The translations under genes were made by a program, and so were the position numbers. This document shows positions 11,518-24,951 of a DNA stretch of 64,000 nucleotides, piece after piece. The notes under the pieces are model-generated. The model was not told the origin of the DNA. It searched no databases and saw only the letters and a program-made list of their open reading frames with translations. The stretch's first letter is position 1. Each line of letters begins with the position of its first letter. Origin of the DNA: Siniperca chuatsi. Lineage: Eukaryota; Chordata; Actinopteri; Centrarchiformes; Sinipercidae. Where the stretch lies: assembly GCF_020085105.1 (NCBI RefSeq), contig NC_058063.1, positions 12,181,651-12,245,650 of the forward strand, given 5' to 3'.

Positions 11518-13255
11518 CTAGCAGACCGCGGCAGCGCTTTCCCTCCTCCCCTGCTTCTTCAGCAGCTGGATGCGGTTGTGGACGTAAAACTTGATGGCCC
11601 TCCAGTCTCGCTGGTTGCTCACCAGCAGAGGGCAGAGTTCAAGGCAGCGCTCACAGTCCGCCTTCGCAGGGACTCGCAGCTCCAGGAGGTTTCTCTTTAA
11701 GTGAGTCTCCACTGCTACACGCTCCGCCTCTGACCAGGGGCGCTTCAGCACACCACGCTTCCCTGTGAGGTAGAGGGGTAGGTGTTAAATAAATAAATAA
11801 ATAAACAGAATGCATAGGATCAAATGTATAAGGATGTGACTGAAGCTTGGGAAGTCATACACTAATACTGACAGATTACCTGATTTTGGTGGAATACATC
11901 TCCTCTTATGAACATTAGCTATCGATGGGCTGACTGGAGAAGGAATGGGTGCTCTTTTCTTCCGTGGCGGTCGCCCCGGTCCTTTCTTCTTCACCATCAC
12001 CTCAGCTTTCTCCTTAACTTCTTCCTTTTCTTCCTCTGCCTCTGAATCTTCTGAAAAGGAGTCTGCTGAGTTGCCAGACATTACTGGGACAGAGATAAAA
12101 TAGAGGGAAGTTAACCCAAATCAAATGACTAACATATAGCTTAACATTTTAAGAAAAGAAAAACTGCAGTACTGTTACACATTAAAAATGTCTCTTAATA
12201 AATCTGGCTATAAAATGTTGTGCTTTAACCTCATAAACCAACAGACCTTCTGGCTGATTCATTATAACAAACTTGTGGAGATAAGGTTTCTTCAAATCAA
12301 ATATTATCTTTTTCCTTAACATAATGTGCAGCCATTAAATGGTGACTTAGATTTGTAATAATCCAGCCATGAGTGTATTGTATCTTAAATGAGATGCAGG
12401 ATACAGAATATATGTTATGTTGTCCAAATTTTTTTTTTATTCAACTCGGAAGGGGAAACTAAAAGGAATAGTTATTTATTTTGGGAAACACGCCTTTTTG
12501 CTTTCTTGCCGAGAGTTAGATGAGAAGACTGATACCACTCTCCTGTCTGTATGCTAAATATGAAGCTATAGCCAGCAGCTGGTTAGTTCAGCTTAGCATA
12601 AATACTGGAAACAGCTAGCCTGGCTTGTACAAAGGTAAAAAAATAATAAATCCATCTAAAGCTCACCAATTAACACATTATGTCTTGTTTATTTAATCCT
12701 TACAAAAACCAAAAGGGTAAAAAGGACACATTGTGGTTTTATGGTGGGTTATGTGCCAGAGAGCACAGTGACTTTTTGGGAGTCTTCGCTGGTTACCTGG
12801 CAACCTCGCGATGACAACCAGACTCCAGGAAATCACTGCTCTAGGCCAAGAAATAGTCTGGCACATAACCCCAACATGAAGTACTTTAAGGGTCAGTTCA
12901 TCAAAATCACACACACACACACAAAAATTACAAGAAACATTTTCACACACAGATCAATTTCCTATATGCCCTTAATGGTATCCAGCAATGCAGATAATTC
13001 TGGTTTATTTTAAACAGGTTTTAAAATATCTGCTGCTGAGACTTCTGTTGCAGAAAAACTCAGTAACAATGTCTCTTTCCAGAAAAAATGTCCCAGTAAA
13101 TTGGGGGTAATTCACAAACTTTGCCATGAACATCTAAGCATTTTCTTTCTTAAGTAAAGCTGTTTTCAATTTGACTTGTGGATTATTGAACCAAATTCTA
13201 TTCAACAATTTAATTACATTGTATTTATATATTTATATAGTGCCAACACTGTTGT

Positions 13256-13299
<44 letters not shown>

Positions 13300-16200
13300 G
13301 GACCCTTTAAAAGTTCATTTAAGAGGCTGACATTACTCCCATAGTCCTATACATATTAATAGTTCCACTTTAAAAAAACAGTTTTTTCCATTAAAATTAA
13401 GTTCCGTCACCATTTTCTACTGCAGACAGAAAATTCATGATGTCACTCCTTACCATCCAACTCTAGACAGATGTGCTGCAGGCTCATCCCTCGGAAAAGC
13501 ACGCCCTCCCTCTCACCATAAAGAACAACACGACCAACACGACCCATCAGTGCTGGATCCCGAATGATAGTGGAGCAGTTCTGGGTCACATGGTATTCTC
13601 GTTCCAGGAAGTCCTCCAGCCGTTTGGTAGCTCCACTCTGGCCCTCGCCCTCCTCTAATAGTAGCAGTTGAGTAAGTATTGTTACCTGCCGCCGCACACG
13701 CGTCGCTGTCAGTGCTCCGGGGTTCTTGGCCCCGCTGGCTCGTGCCAGGTTTCTCAGAACCTCCGTGCCCCGGAGCGGGGTGGCAGGAGAGTGGTAGGGC
13801 CGGGAGAAGACATAGGGGCTCTCTGGGTCCACACCCACATTGGGGCTGGTTTGAAGGAGTAGGTCCAGGCAGGACTCACAGTGTGGCGGGAAAATAAGTG
13901 GCTGGATGCGACCACGCTTGCCCAAAACACCAGCCCGCGGGAGGTTACAGAGGACCTGGCGCTCAAAGGGGGACAGGATGGCTTCCATGCCAGAGGGGGA
14001 GCTGTTGCTGGAGCTGGCCTGGGGAGTGATACGGTTGCGGTAGTCCTGGATAGTGAGCTTGGCCACCTCACATTCCCGGTGGCGGTTGTAGAGGATGAGT
14101 AGAGAGAGGCTAGAATGGCAGAGCAGGCGCCAGGCCTCAGCAGAGTGAGGAGAACGGGTTAAAGAAAGGAAAGAGGAGTGCTGCTGGTGGCGGAGGTAGA
14201 CGACCAAACAGGAGAGGGAAGAGAGCAGCGGAGACATGTGATGTCTGTGTGTGTTGGAAACGAAAGAGAGAGAGGATTAAATGCCTTTAAGTAACAGTTG
14301 AAATCACAAAGCATCACCCAAAACATCACCAATAAATATCTAATTGGTAATAAGACTGCAAAAAGTCTTTCAGAGACAATAGTGCAAAGAAAAAGACAAT
14401 AATCTAACCACACCTTACAATCTCTCCATTCTTCTCCTCTGGTGCATCGTCTTCTCCGTCTCCACTCAGCTCCAGATCTTCATCTGGATCTATGTCTGGC
14501 TCTGGAGTAGGAGGTGGAACCAGCTCCTCTTGACTTCTCGAGCTCTCCACCTCAACTGTTTGCTGCTCTTCATGCTTTTCTCTCTTCATCCTCCGACCCC
14601 TTCTGGGAGTAGATGGGGGAGGCGGTGACGGACTCTTTACTCGTGACACCATTGGGGGTGCAGGACGTTTTGTGGTGGGCAGTGGTAAGCTAGGCCCCTT
14701 CTTGGTGGCTGCGGGCTGAGCCAAAGAAGGCGGTGAAAGCGAGAGGGAGAACGAGACGCTGCCTGTGCTCGAGCGTGTAGCTGGTGATTCCCTCTCCCTG
14801 GCGAAGAGAGAGGGTGGAGCAGGGTTGGAGGCCGAGGACTGAGGGACAGCAAAGGAATGACTGTGAGGAGCGGAGGAGGAGGACGATGAGGGGTGAGGGT
14901 GTGAGGCGCTGCCATTTGAAGAGCTGTGCGTGTGCAGGTGTGCCAGCTCCATGGCTGTTCTGACCTCTGGCTGGTTGGCGTGGTGCTTCTCCAGGTGGCG
15001 TGCCAGAGAGCGATAGTGGCGGCCGCAGTATGGGCAGTGCTGCCGCCGGCTCACTGTGGCACCGCTGGAGCTGCCAATGTTTATGTTAATGTTGTTGTTG
15101 ATGTTGGTGGTCGGGGGTGACAGGGCGCTGACTGGCGGCTGAGACTGGGATCTGGCTGGGGGTGCCACAGGTGTCGGGCGGGAAAAGGATGAGCAGGGGC
15201 GCCCAGGTCCTCTGGAGGAGGTGGGTGAGCTCTTCTTCTTTGCATTGACCACCGCGGGCAGCTTGCGCTTCTTGCGGCGGCGGAGCATTCGACCCCTTAT
15301 CTCCTCCATTTCCTCTTCTTCATCATCATCGTCATCATCGTCGTCTTCCTCCTCTTCGTCCTCCTCACGGTCCGAGTCACTGGGCTCAGAGTGGGTGAGT
15401 GGGGAGGATGAAGGTGATAATGACCAGGAGGGGGTAAGGTAATCAGAAACGGAGAGGGACAGTGGGTGGGGGCCGGCCTCTTCCTCCTAGTTACGACAGA
15501 TTTCAAATGAAAACAAACTACGTTAGCTCAACATGTAGCTATAATAACAGGATCTACATTCTTATTAAGTTGAAGTGGCAGTTTTCATTATTCTGTTACT
15601 GTCAACAAATCTCAAGAAAAAACAATGTGTTCAGACTTCCCTAACCTCTGTGGCTCTCAGGTTCATAGTTTCTGGACAACAATGGAATAAGATATATCAG
15701 GCTTCGGCGACAGAGACAACACTTGGTCTTTTAATGGGATTTGTTGACAATAAGAAAAATATATATATCACCAGACTTATCCTATAAGCAATCCTTGTCC
15801 ACTTTATTCAGTTAGTAGCTCACCATTGCATTCTCGCCCCAGTCTGTCAGGCTGTAGTCCACTGTGATCTCCTCCCCTTTGACGATGTCGCGGATTGCTA
15901 TGACAACCAACCGCACCTGGGTCCCACAGTGGACTTCTCGAATCCGGCAGTTTGGCGGCGGATGGAAGAGCACAGGTCCCCGTACACCACTTGCTCCCTC
16001 CTCCCCCAACTCTGGCACACTGGAACACATAAACTGACATTAGCAATATGGATCCCCAACCTAAAAAAAGAGCACAGTTACCATGGTGAGGGTCCTCCTT
16101 ACCAGAGCTGAGTGGGATCAGGCAGGTAGTAGGGACTGCCGGGTGGAGGGAGGCGGTCTTCTGCACCCTCTGGATACTGACTATCACCTGGGACAGAGTG

Positions 16201-18385
16201 GACTGTTTAAATCTAGCACATCTTAACTGCTTTATCACCAAGCACAGGCCTTATGTTTGCAAGATGAGAGGTGGTGCTCCTTACTGTAATACACTGCTAA
16301 TTACAACATGGTACACTTGTTTTCCATAAGCACCACAGTAGATAAAAACACAAACAGCAGGTGGCAAAACGTGCGTGTTTCTATATATACCAGGACTGTA
16401 GCTGTGCTCTGACATGCTCTCCTCCTCCTCATCTTCTGTTACATACGCTCGGTCACACACCTTCACAGGCGTCCCCTTCCTTTTTCTCCCACACACGCGG
16501 CTGCAAAAACAAAACCAGGGCTTCATTTAGCATAATGATGCATTCAGACAAAGCAGTGCTCAAGACTTTCCTCTTGTAAGTATTAAACTGGAGGGCAGCC
16601 GAAATAAGCAGAGCATGTGATACAATGGGCAAAGCAATACTTGAATCTGTTCACGCAACACTTCTCTTAGGTGGGTGACTCATCCACAACAATAAGGCTA
16701 TGAACTGCTTAACTAGTGATGGTGGCAGCAGTGGTGACAACAGTGCATTTGTTGTTCTTCCACTTAAGAAAATTTTAAATGTCTTTGATTTGACAAGCAA
16801 TCACAACAAAAACAAAACTTGCATATATTGCTGGTTTGGGCATACAGAGTCTAGCAGAAGAAAAGCAGGCCTGGAAAAACTAAGACTAAGAAAGACTAAG
16901 AAGGAGACACCAGCTACATTTCAGCTTTTAATTTTACCAGTGTTAATTAATTAATTTCATTATTGATCAGTCTTTTGGTTCATTTTTACGAAAATAGTGT
17001 GAAAAATATCCATCACAATTTCCAAGAGCCAAAGGAGATATATTTAATCAACAGTCCAGAACCCAAAGCTATGTCATTATTAAACAGGGAAATGCTAAAA
17101 ATCCTCATATTTGAAAAGCTGGAAACGGCACGTTTGGTATTTTTCCTTGATAAATGACTTTAACGATTAATCAACAATCAAAATAGTAGACAATGTATTT
17201 TCCGTCAATCGACTTATTGAAGAAATATTTCTGCACTAACTACATGTTTTTCCTTCAAGTGAGGACTGCACGCAGGTGTCAGTTCATCGCAGCCCATTTA
17301 AATGCATTTTGTTGACATTTTCATGATTGCAGCCTGACCCCCATCCTTTGCTTTACTTGCTCTACCTTGTAACTAGAGTTTAGTACCACATCAATGCTGG
17401 TTTTCCGTCCTTGCAGAAGCTTCAGCAGCAATCCAGGAGTAAATCTGTCCCCGATTTGATGTGGTGAGCAAGGACCAGGGTTGAGAAACACAAATCTACT
17501 GCAAACAGGCAATTATTATGGAGAAATTATTTCAGCTATCTCGGTTATCATTATGATTTATTGTCTAAATATTGGAAATGGCCCCACCCCTTTATCCAGT
17601 CACGTCAGACTGTATAAATGCATTTACAGAGGTCTGATCAGCGCAACAAAGCGTCCCTAATTCATTGAGCCTGGTGACAGTTAACTGTTTTCGGATGCAT
17701 TTTGGTCATGGTCAGCAACTTTGTTTACTCAAAGCCAAACAAGCCACGAGTCAGGATCTGCAACAGCTGAGCAGTCAAGCAGCGTTAAGAGCATAATAAC
17801 ACTAGCATAGGTGGTTTGATAAATATTATGTTCCGGTATCTGCAGTCTAAGAAATCTGACATGACAGGGATTACCGACAAGAGAGCAGCTCACTGGCCAG
17901 CCAGTTTACATACGGATGATTCCTGCATGCTAACATTAATGCTAAACCACGGCTAGCCAGTTAGCTTCCAGCAGCTAACGTTGAGACTTCTGTCCCGTCA
18001 AAACATCAAAAATAAAAGGCTGGCGATTAAACGCGAGCTGAGGCGGGTAGGGGAAGACGCCGCCTCACAGGACACAACAGCTGCAACCAAAAACAAACAA
18101 AAATCACGTTCCCTGCTCCGTTTTTTGCAATATAACGATGAAATCATGCACGCGAATAAAGGCTTGTAACGTTAACTAAACAAACGTGCACGCTCGCAGC
18201 GCGTGCGTCTCGGGCTCTTGCATTTTGCTCACAAATCCCCGGTGAAAACAACCCAGCGCGGCGAAAAACCGGAGGCAGGCTGTGCTCACTCACCCCCTTG
18301 GCGGCGGCGGTTTGCTCCCATCCCCGTCGCTGTCGAGGGTCGGTGGTTCCCGGTAGTCAAAAGGCGACCGTACAGTCTCCGCCAT
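11518..18385 (-). CDS. Uncharacterised nuclear-type protein: SET-like segment, C2H2 finger, AT-hook-like motifs, 931 aa
   Basis: Exons (minus): 18385-18294, 16500-16391, 16187-16103, 16019-15824, 15486-14414, 14244-13454, 12083-11880, 11762-11518. They join in frame to 932 codons with a TAG stop. Residues about 110-161 read like the C-terminal half of a SET domain (NCRIREVHCGTQVRL, GEEITVDYSLTDWGENAM). Exon 5 adds an acidic run, RGPGRP, a finger CPYCGRHYRSLARHLEKHH (Cys312/315, His325/329) and Pro/Ser-rich tracts. Exon 6 is a helical domain (LLILYNRHRECEVAKLTIQDY). Exon 7 has an AT-hook-like KKKGPGRPPRKKR. Exon 8 is a compact C-terminal domain (KRPWSEAERVAVETHL, VPAKADCERCLE, RDWRAIKFYVHNRI). 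I do not recognise a named orthologue. A chromatin role is inferred from the SET, finger and AT-hook pieces. The exon 5 donor (GTGTGG) is weak but is the one that keeps phase. The visible SET part lacks the N-terminal SAM-binding half. Confidence 0.8.
12462..12871. repeat. Interspersed repeat with 15-bp hairpin, in intron 6 of the minus-strand gene
   Basis: This longer relative of the 9386-9585 repeat shares TTTTGGGAAA, GCTTTCTTGCCGAGAGT and TTCAGCTTAGCATAAA. Near its end GGGTTATGTGCCAGA (12746-12760) is the exact reverse complement of TCTGGCACATAACCC (12857-12871), enclosing about 96 bp. Related text follows near 13040-13080 (CAATGTCTCTTTCCAGAAA), then a poly(T) run at about 13258-13294. Confidence 0.6.
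16501..18293 (-). other. Large first intron of the minus-strand uncharacterised gene
   Basis: 1.8 kb between exon 1 and exon 2 of the 931-aa gene. ORFs here are short and domain-free. GC and CpG content rises toward 18000-18400, as expected of a vertebrate promoter/first-exon region. Confidence 0.5.
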
Positions 18386-20648
18386 TAGGACTCCCTTCCC
18401 TACCTCTCGCGCTCCGGTAGATTGCACAACGCGCATGTGCACAACATCCTTTGGGGTTCTAATGGTAAAATGGGGTGCACTCACCTCTGAGCAAGATAAA
18501 GACCTACAACCTCGAGATTCAAATTCAGTGGATGCACTGATTGAAAATACAGTATTGTAGCTATTCAGTAGGGCGTGTGATCTGTCATGCATTCGCGTGG
18601 AAGTGCAGTCAAATCAATGCTTTGAAATTAAGTAGGCCGCAAAAGTAAAAGTACATATTCTGCAGGAAAATGTCCTCTGTAACTACTAGATTATTATATA
18701 TAATGTTGTTAGATTGTTAATACTAATGCATCAGTGCGTGAGTAGGATTTTACTGTTGTAGATGCTCTTGGTGGAGCTACTTTATATACAGCCAGGTAGT
18801 TTAGTCCAGTGCCTCCCTGTTTTATACAGTCTATGCTCCCAACCCATAGGGGTCTATGACTATTCAAATGCTCTATATCTGTGATTGGTGCTGACAGTAG
18901 TTTTTGCACAGCACAACCCATCCCAAGTCTCAAATACATGTGCTCATAAAGTCTAACAAGGAGTTAATTGAGTCTAACTGACTCCTAAGATAAGCAAAAT
19001 CACTATGTAGGATAACATACATTTATTGGTCAGGGAATTACATTTTGGAAAACAAAAGGAGCCAATGTAATTTATAAAACATTAAATATTTCCTTATGCT
19101 GTGTAATAACTTTGCTTTATTGTCATTTCTGTAGTGTCACCTTCATTAAATGTGCAAGCCCAGTTTGTGACAAAGGGAAGGGTTACCACTTCAATACTTT
19201 TCTACAGATAGGGTTTCGATAACATCATAAGAAAAAAAAAGTTTTTTCTAGTCATTTTCTAAGTGTCCTAGGAAGTTTCCTGGAAAGACCTATTTAATTT
19301 GGTTTTAATTATAGGGAAAATCTAAAATTAATTTTACACAGAACCCAAGGAAATATTAATGTATTAATAATTTATTATAGGAAAGTATTCTTCATATGTT
19401 TGAATATTTTGAATGTTTGCCTTTAGACAAATTCCACGGTTGTATGTTGCGCATACCTGCTGTGCATGTGAGTCTTTAGATTGTGGGAGCCATTAAATGG
19501 AATTACCTAACTGGAAGTATCCTGATTCAACCCTGTCTCTACTTTTCCCTATAATATGTATGCAATTATATTGCTCTTTCCAGGAAACTTCTTATTAGAA
19601 GAACTAATTATTAGGGAAATCTTAAATAAAGTGTTACCAAATAATGTCCACAAAATGTAAGGGTTAACACTGGGTTTTAATCTTTAATACGCATCCAGTT
19701 ATTCATCACAGATAAAAGAAAAGCACGGCATTAAAAAATTCACCATACCAGCAAGTCTGGAAGTCGCAGCTCATTCACTCGGTGAGTCTCTGCAGGCATT
19801 TAACACTACAGTGACGTTGTTGTGGTTCAGAGTGTTTGATACTTTTGGCGACAGGCACTACAGTCCTACTGTAAACTATTAGTCTAATACAGTGGTTCTC
19901 AAACATTTGTTCTGCTTCCAAAGGAGGGCGTGACAGAAAAGATTTGAGAACCACTTCTCAAGTCTTATGAACAGTGTAGCAGCACATTCAAGTGTAACAT
20001 CAGGAGAGAACTTGGTGACCAGAGCAGCAAACATGACACTTGATCATCATAGATTGTGCCAAACCATAAACAATCCAAGCATTCAGTCAATACATGAAAA
20101 CATGGAATTATTTATATTAGATATGTTAGTAAGGCGGTACATTAAAAGCTAAGAAACCTATTAAAATAGCAACTGGCTACAGATTCAGCTGCACATCAAT
20201 CACAGTTTATCATGTATTTTTGGCTACATTCTACCAGTTAGTAGATTTTGGAGTGTTAGGAACAGCAGATAATTAGTCATCAACTTAAATTAAATAATTT
20301 ACACACTGTTTACAAAAAAAAGTCAAACTCTGCCACTGCACAAAGCAAACCAACCTTTATACAGTTAAAAGTCTGCACTCACTTCTTTGTCAAAGGAAAT
20401 AGCAACTGTGGCAAACTAGAGGTCATTTTAGCACTTGCTGTGGAAATACCAACGTCTGGGAAAAGCTGTCTACTGGGCTTTATTAAAGGAGCTTAGCTGC
20501 GATTTTAGTTAAGCAGTACATTTTTTAACCTCTAGTGTACACAGAGTATATTCCACACCGCTTAATATTCAAATTGGAATACATAAAAGGGAAGGCTGGC
20601 TGTTAGTGTCGAGTGAGTTCATTCATAGTTGGATTGAAACAAAGAAAG
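18386..20648. other. Intergenic between the uncharacterised gene and cntf
   Basis: No domain-bearing ORF. At 19890-19955 a short fold-back (CAGTGGTTCTCAAA ... TTTGAGAACCACT) resembles a hAT MITE terminal repeat pair. Part of the proximal right side is probably the cntf 3' UTR. Confidence 0.4.
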
Positions 20649-23352
20649 TTAGATCTCTTCTGTTCCTTCCCTCTCTGTGTGTAAGACATGGAGGGTCTGC
20701 ACAGCATGGTCAGCCCAGTGGACTAGCTCCAGCAGCACTCGATGGATCCACTTTTTGAGCTCAAAAACTCCCCCAGCACCATCGGTTTCCTACACAGAAG
20801 AGAGCAAGTTAACTGCCTTTCCAGATACGGTACAAAAGAACAAGACAAGGTGTTTAGTGGATGAGTGGGATAAAGTAAAACATTGTTTATGCTGTGGTCA
20901 CACTTAAAACTTTCCGAGTAACAAGTGTCCAGTTTCATTATACTACGTTAAATGTCTGAGAGCTGGAGGACGCAATCCGGGAAAACCCTGGATGTTCAAA
21001 GCAAGAAGATGTGGAAGAAGAAAAAATGCAGGACCTATTTTGCCATTTCTAGATGAATATGTTCGTATTTGGTTCCTATGTCAAAGTCTCACAAAAGTAA
21101 AAAAATAAATTTAAACCTGCAATAACTTTTTTTAACCACTTGGGGGCTGCAGAAACAAGCTATTAACACAACACTGAAATATTGTCACCTTTTAAGCTGA
21201 TATGCTTTTGTACATGTCCAGCAGATAGGGAGCAACATTATCATTCATCTTTAGTCGTGTCTGTGTCCACCTGACGAATATAAGTCCAGTATTTCACTCT
21301 CCTTTTAGCTCTGTTTTGATCTCCACCACCTACTGAGGGAAATATATGTCTCTTTAGTAGGGCTGACCCGAATATTTGATTATTTGGATATTCGTTCGTT
21401 GGGTATGTATTTGATTTGGAATTTGGGATTTGGATATATTCGCACACACACACCTACACCTCTATCTCTTACTGCACACAGCTGCACACACACAGGTAGA
21501 GCTGAGCAGGTAGCGTACATTGAGTTTATCAGAACTTTTTTGCTGAAAACAGCTGCCTGCTGCGGCCAAAACGAGTGAACCAAAATAGTAAAGTTGCAGG
21601 TCGGAAAACCAAAACAATGAGCTAAAAGATTTTAAAAAGCTGAGGAGAACTTTAGAGATGGGTGATAATTCTTTGTGGATTCGTCACTATGAGCGACACC
21701 TCTCACATTAAATGTAGTCATTTAATCGATTCTTAATATAAAAATAGTAATTGGTGCAGCTTTATCCATCGTCTTGGATATCTAAGCGATTAAGTTAATG
21801 ATTTGAATCTTTGTTCCCAGCATTAGTCATATTCACATAAAGGTATTCATATAATACAGGGTTTAGTCACACCCTTGCTAGAGCTTTAAGTTTTCCATTT
21901 ACTTATGTTATTAAGACATAATAGAGGGCTGGCAGCTTAGAAACATCCTACATTGTGGGGTTCTTTTGTGCTGAATGTCTCTAACAGATTTGATGTAAAT
22001 GAGCTAATTCTTGTCCTGATATAATAAATGCATATATGTAACACATGTAGGAGTCAAAACCGAGTTTCATGGAGAAAAGCATGAGAGTTCCTTGGCCACC
22101 TGTATGATGGCATATTAGGGGGATTTTGTCTTCTATTGTCCTTTTTTACTGGGAACTGCGCATTGCTTTGTTAAGTATGATTTTAAAAAATGGATCTACA
22201 TTTTTTAAACATGTATAATGGACCAAGACTGAGTTGGCTGTTCTCATGGGAAACAATTAAATTAGCCAGTTACTTGGAGAAAGCCTGGGAAATGAAGAAA
22301 AACTGTTTTCTTTCTTTCTTCTGCTAGTCAATGTAGACCTTATTTGACATTTTTCACAAAAGTATGTTACTTGAATGTATATAAGAGTACCTTATGGTTT
22401 TGTATGAGTTAATGAATTAAAAGAAGATGCATGTTATATATATATAACTTTTTAAATAGCAGTATCTTGTAATTGCATGAGAGGATGGAATAAAAACTAA
22501 CTATAACAAATACTGCACCTCATTACACTGGTGGTCTGGGGTAACTTCCAGGGTCTTGTTCTCAGTCTCCGCCAGACTTTTGGTACTGTAGAGCAAGTGC
22601 TCCAGCCGGAGTCGGACGTTCTTCCTCATGGTCTCGTAGTCGCCCTCCAGCTCACCCCATTCCTCCTGTTCCTTCAGGATGACACAGTGGAGCAGCCCCA
22701 GGCACTGCCGCAGAGCTGCATGCAGCAACTGCACCTGCTGCTCCACGCTAGGCCCCTCCGAGTCAGGGGGCAGGGACACGATGCGCTCGTCGCCTGGGGT
22801 GTGGTCCAACAAGAAGGTCTCCTTCTCTTTCTGAAAGGGCGAGGAAAAGAGATTCCCCCACCACCACCACCACCACCACTTAATGCTGAGTGCAAAGCAG
22901 ACAGATGCAAGGTGCTACTGGCCTTGCACTTAATTTTTTATTTTAGATCAATTACAAATTTAACACTAAGTGACAACCATATCTTTTAGTATGATTACAC
23001 TCTGCACCACAGCATCCCTTTTAAGAACACACCTGTGCATACTGGTGAATAATAACGACAGTAAAAGTCAAATAAATCCTTCAAACGCGACAGGTAGCTA
23101 GCTGCCTCAGTAAAAAACATGCTTGCATTAAAGCAAGCCACAAGTAACGGGAAGGGGAGCGTGTAACACCGCCTGACGAGTATGAGGTAAGCATAACGGC
23201 TGTGTAAGCTGATAACTCACGTATAGCTGGAGCAGATGAGTACATTCGTGGTGCAGTAGCCGGGCAAGAGCCACCGCTCTCCCCGTCTGCGACCGGCCAG
23301 GCACCGGCGTGTCCAGCACGGTTATCTGATGCTGCTCCTCTTGCTCTGCCAT
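20649..23352 (-). CDS. cntf: Ciliary neurotrophic factor-like IL-6-family cytokine, 194 aa
   Basis: Exons (minus): 23352-23221, 22830-22519, 20789-20649; both introns are phase 0 and the stop is TAA at 20651-20649. The length (194 aa) is near mammalian CNTF (about 200 aa). No signal peptide is visible, as in CNTF. The helix-D region TDGAGGVFELKKWIHRVLLE followed by LVHWADHAVQTLHVL matches the CNTF C-terminal block, in which a Gly-Gly-Phe-Glu-Lys-type motif precedes the receptor-binding helix. Intron 1 falls just after LLQLY, the same place as the CNTF intron after the first helix. The strongest support is position: zfp91 lies immediately upstream on the same strand, as in mammals. CNTF signals through a CNTFR-LIFR-gp130 complex. 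A second coding intron (20790-22518) between the helix C and helix D regions is unlike mammalian CNTF as I know it. Confidence 0.85.
20790..22518 (-). other. Intron 2 of cntf
   Basis: 1.7 kb of AT-rich sequence. Around 21360-21445 the words CCGAATATTTGATTATTTGG and GATATTCGTTCG look like a degraded hAT-type repeat, followed by a short CA run. No exon-like ORF was found. Confidence 0.45.
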
Positions 23353-24666
23353 TTGTACTGCAGCCCTGGTTATATAGGTGGATTAGCAGCGAGCTGGATG
23401 AACACCGAGCAGAGAAATAACCCCACCACCACCACCACCAACGTCGTAAATGTTGGCACCGAAACGGAGTCTTTTTTTGGATACTTTAGCGGTTTGAACG
23501 CGAACCGGAGATCCTTACAGCGAGCCTCAGTGAAGCGTGTTTATGTCGGTGTTCATGTTGGCATGCACGCAACGACAGGGGATTTAATTGGTTCCGCAAG
23601 CCACAGGGGCGTTTTAGGGGGACGCACAGGAGGGCCTTTTTTCTCCCAAAAAACGTCACCATATGGTCCACCCATCCGTCCACAAATAATAAAAACTCTA
23701 TTGGGATGGTTTTCTCAGTCAATGTAAGCTTATGTGGAAAACCACATGTTTAATGTTTACATATTTTCTTACCAATAAAATACTGAGTTTCTTTCAAGTG
23801 TAGGAATTTGTGTAGAGAGAACAGAAACTATTTTGCATTGTCCTTATGCAGATTTGCTCTGTTTTATGTAAAGATATTACGAGATGTATAACTGATTACA
23901 TAGTCTCTAACTTTAAGACATGTTTACAAAATGTGTAATTTGGTTTCTACAATGCATTACTTATCTTTTATCAACATAAAAATTTGCAACAACAAAAAAA
24001 TTATATTATTGGCAAAATACCATCTCCACAAAACTAAATACTGTAAACATAAAAAAACCCAAACTTTTTTTTACCCTGTAACCACACACAATCTCCTCTT
24101 AAAACAAAAAGAAAGCTGTTATCAATTGATTTTTTTGTTTATTTTCTTTATTCTTTATTTATTTTTGGATGTTTTCATGTAAAGACACTGCCCTGGCCAT
24201 TGTTGTAAATAAAGTTGGAATAAAAATGTATATTATATATGTATATAAAGTCTTGTTTGATACACAAAGAGCAAATTTTAGCTATTAATTATATAACTTA
24301 GAAAAGCTAATATTTCGGTTTTGTTGGTTCTTGGTTTACTATGGCCTAAACAGTTTGAATTATTATAATGCTTTTTCAATATGTGTATTAATTATGGATT
24401 TCTTTTGTTATTATATATATGTGTACTGTTTATTATAGATCTAGACTGATAAATCAGCTGGGCCAATACATCTGCCGATATTAGCCTATTGGTATCAGAG
24501 CCTAAAAAATCAAGTAACTGTAGGGGTATATGCTATTTATGAAACTGCAGTGGATTATTACATATAAATGTTGGAATTACAGTGTATTTTAAGTCTGCAT
24601 GCCATATGTTATGTCTGATATTGGTTGCCTTGTGTACCCTTTTATGTGTGTCATGAGTCCTGAGCA

Positions 24667-24755
<89 letters not shown>

Positions 24756-24760
24756 TATAT
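24667..24760. repeat. Compound (CA)n(TA)n microsatellite
   Basis: About 18 CA units run directly into about 25 TA units. Apparent ORFs through it on both strands (His-Thr and Ile-Tyr runs) are artefacts. Confidence 0.95.
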
Positions 24761-24839
24761 GCATATGTTTACAATCCTCCTCTGTTGCTCTTCCATTTCT
24801 TTCCCTGTTAAAGAGGTTTTTTTGGGGGGCGTTTTTCCC

Positions 24840-24951
24840 TATCCAAATTGAGGGTCCAAGGACAGAGTCGTATGCTGTTCACATCGTAAAGCCCCTTGAG
24901 GTAAATTTGTGATTTGTGATATTGGGCTATATAAATAAAATTGACTTGACT
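24840..24951 (+). mobile_element. 3' tail of a retroposon
   Basis: GTAAAGCCCCTTGAGG, TTTGTGATTTGTGATATTGG and GCTATATAAATAAAATTGAC form the conserved 3' end shared by many spiny-rayed fish LINE/SINE copies. The 5' part is absent. Confidence 0.65.

Noticed and set aside
23360-23380. TATA box for cntf (TATATAA on the minus strand)
   Set aside because: It is too close to the ATG at 23352; initiation from it would start at or after the start codon.
24533-24811. ORFs with Ile-Tyr and His-Thr runs
   Set aside because: Translation of the (CA)n(TA)n microsatellite.
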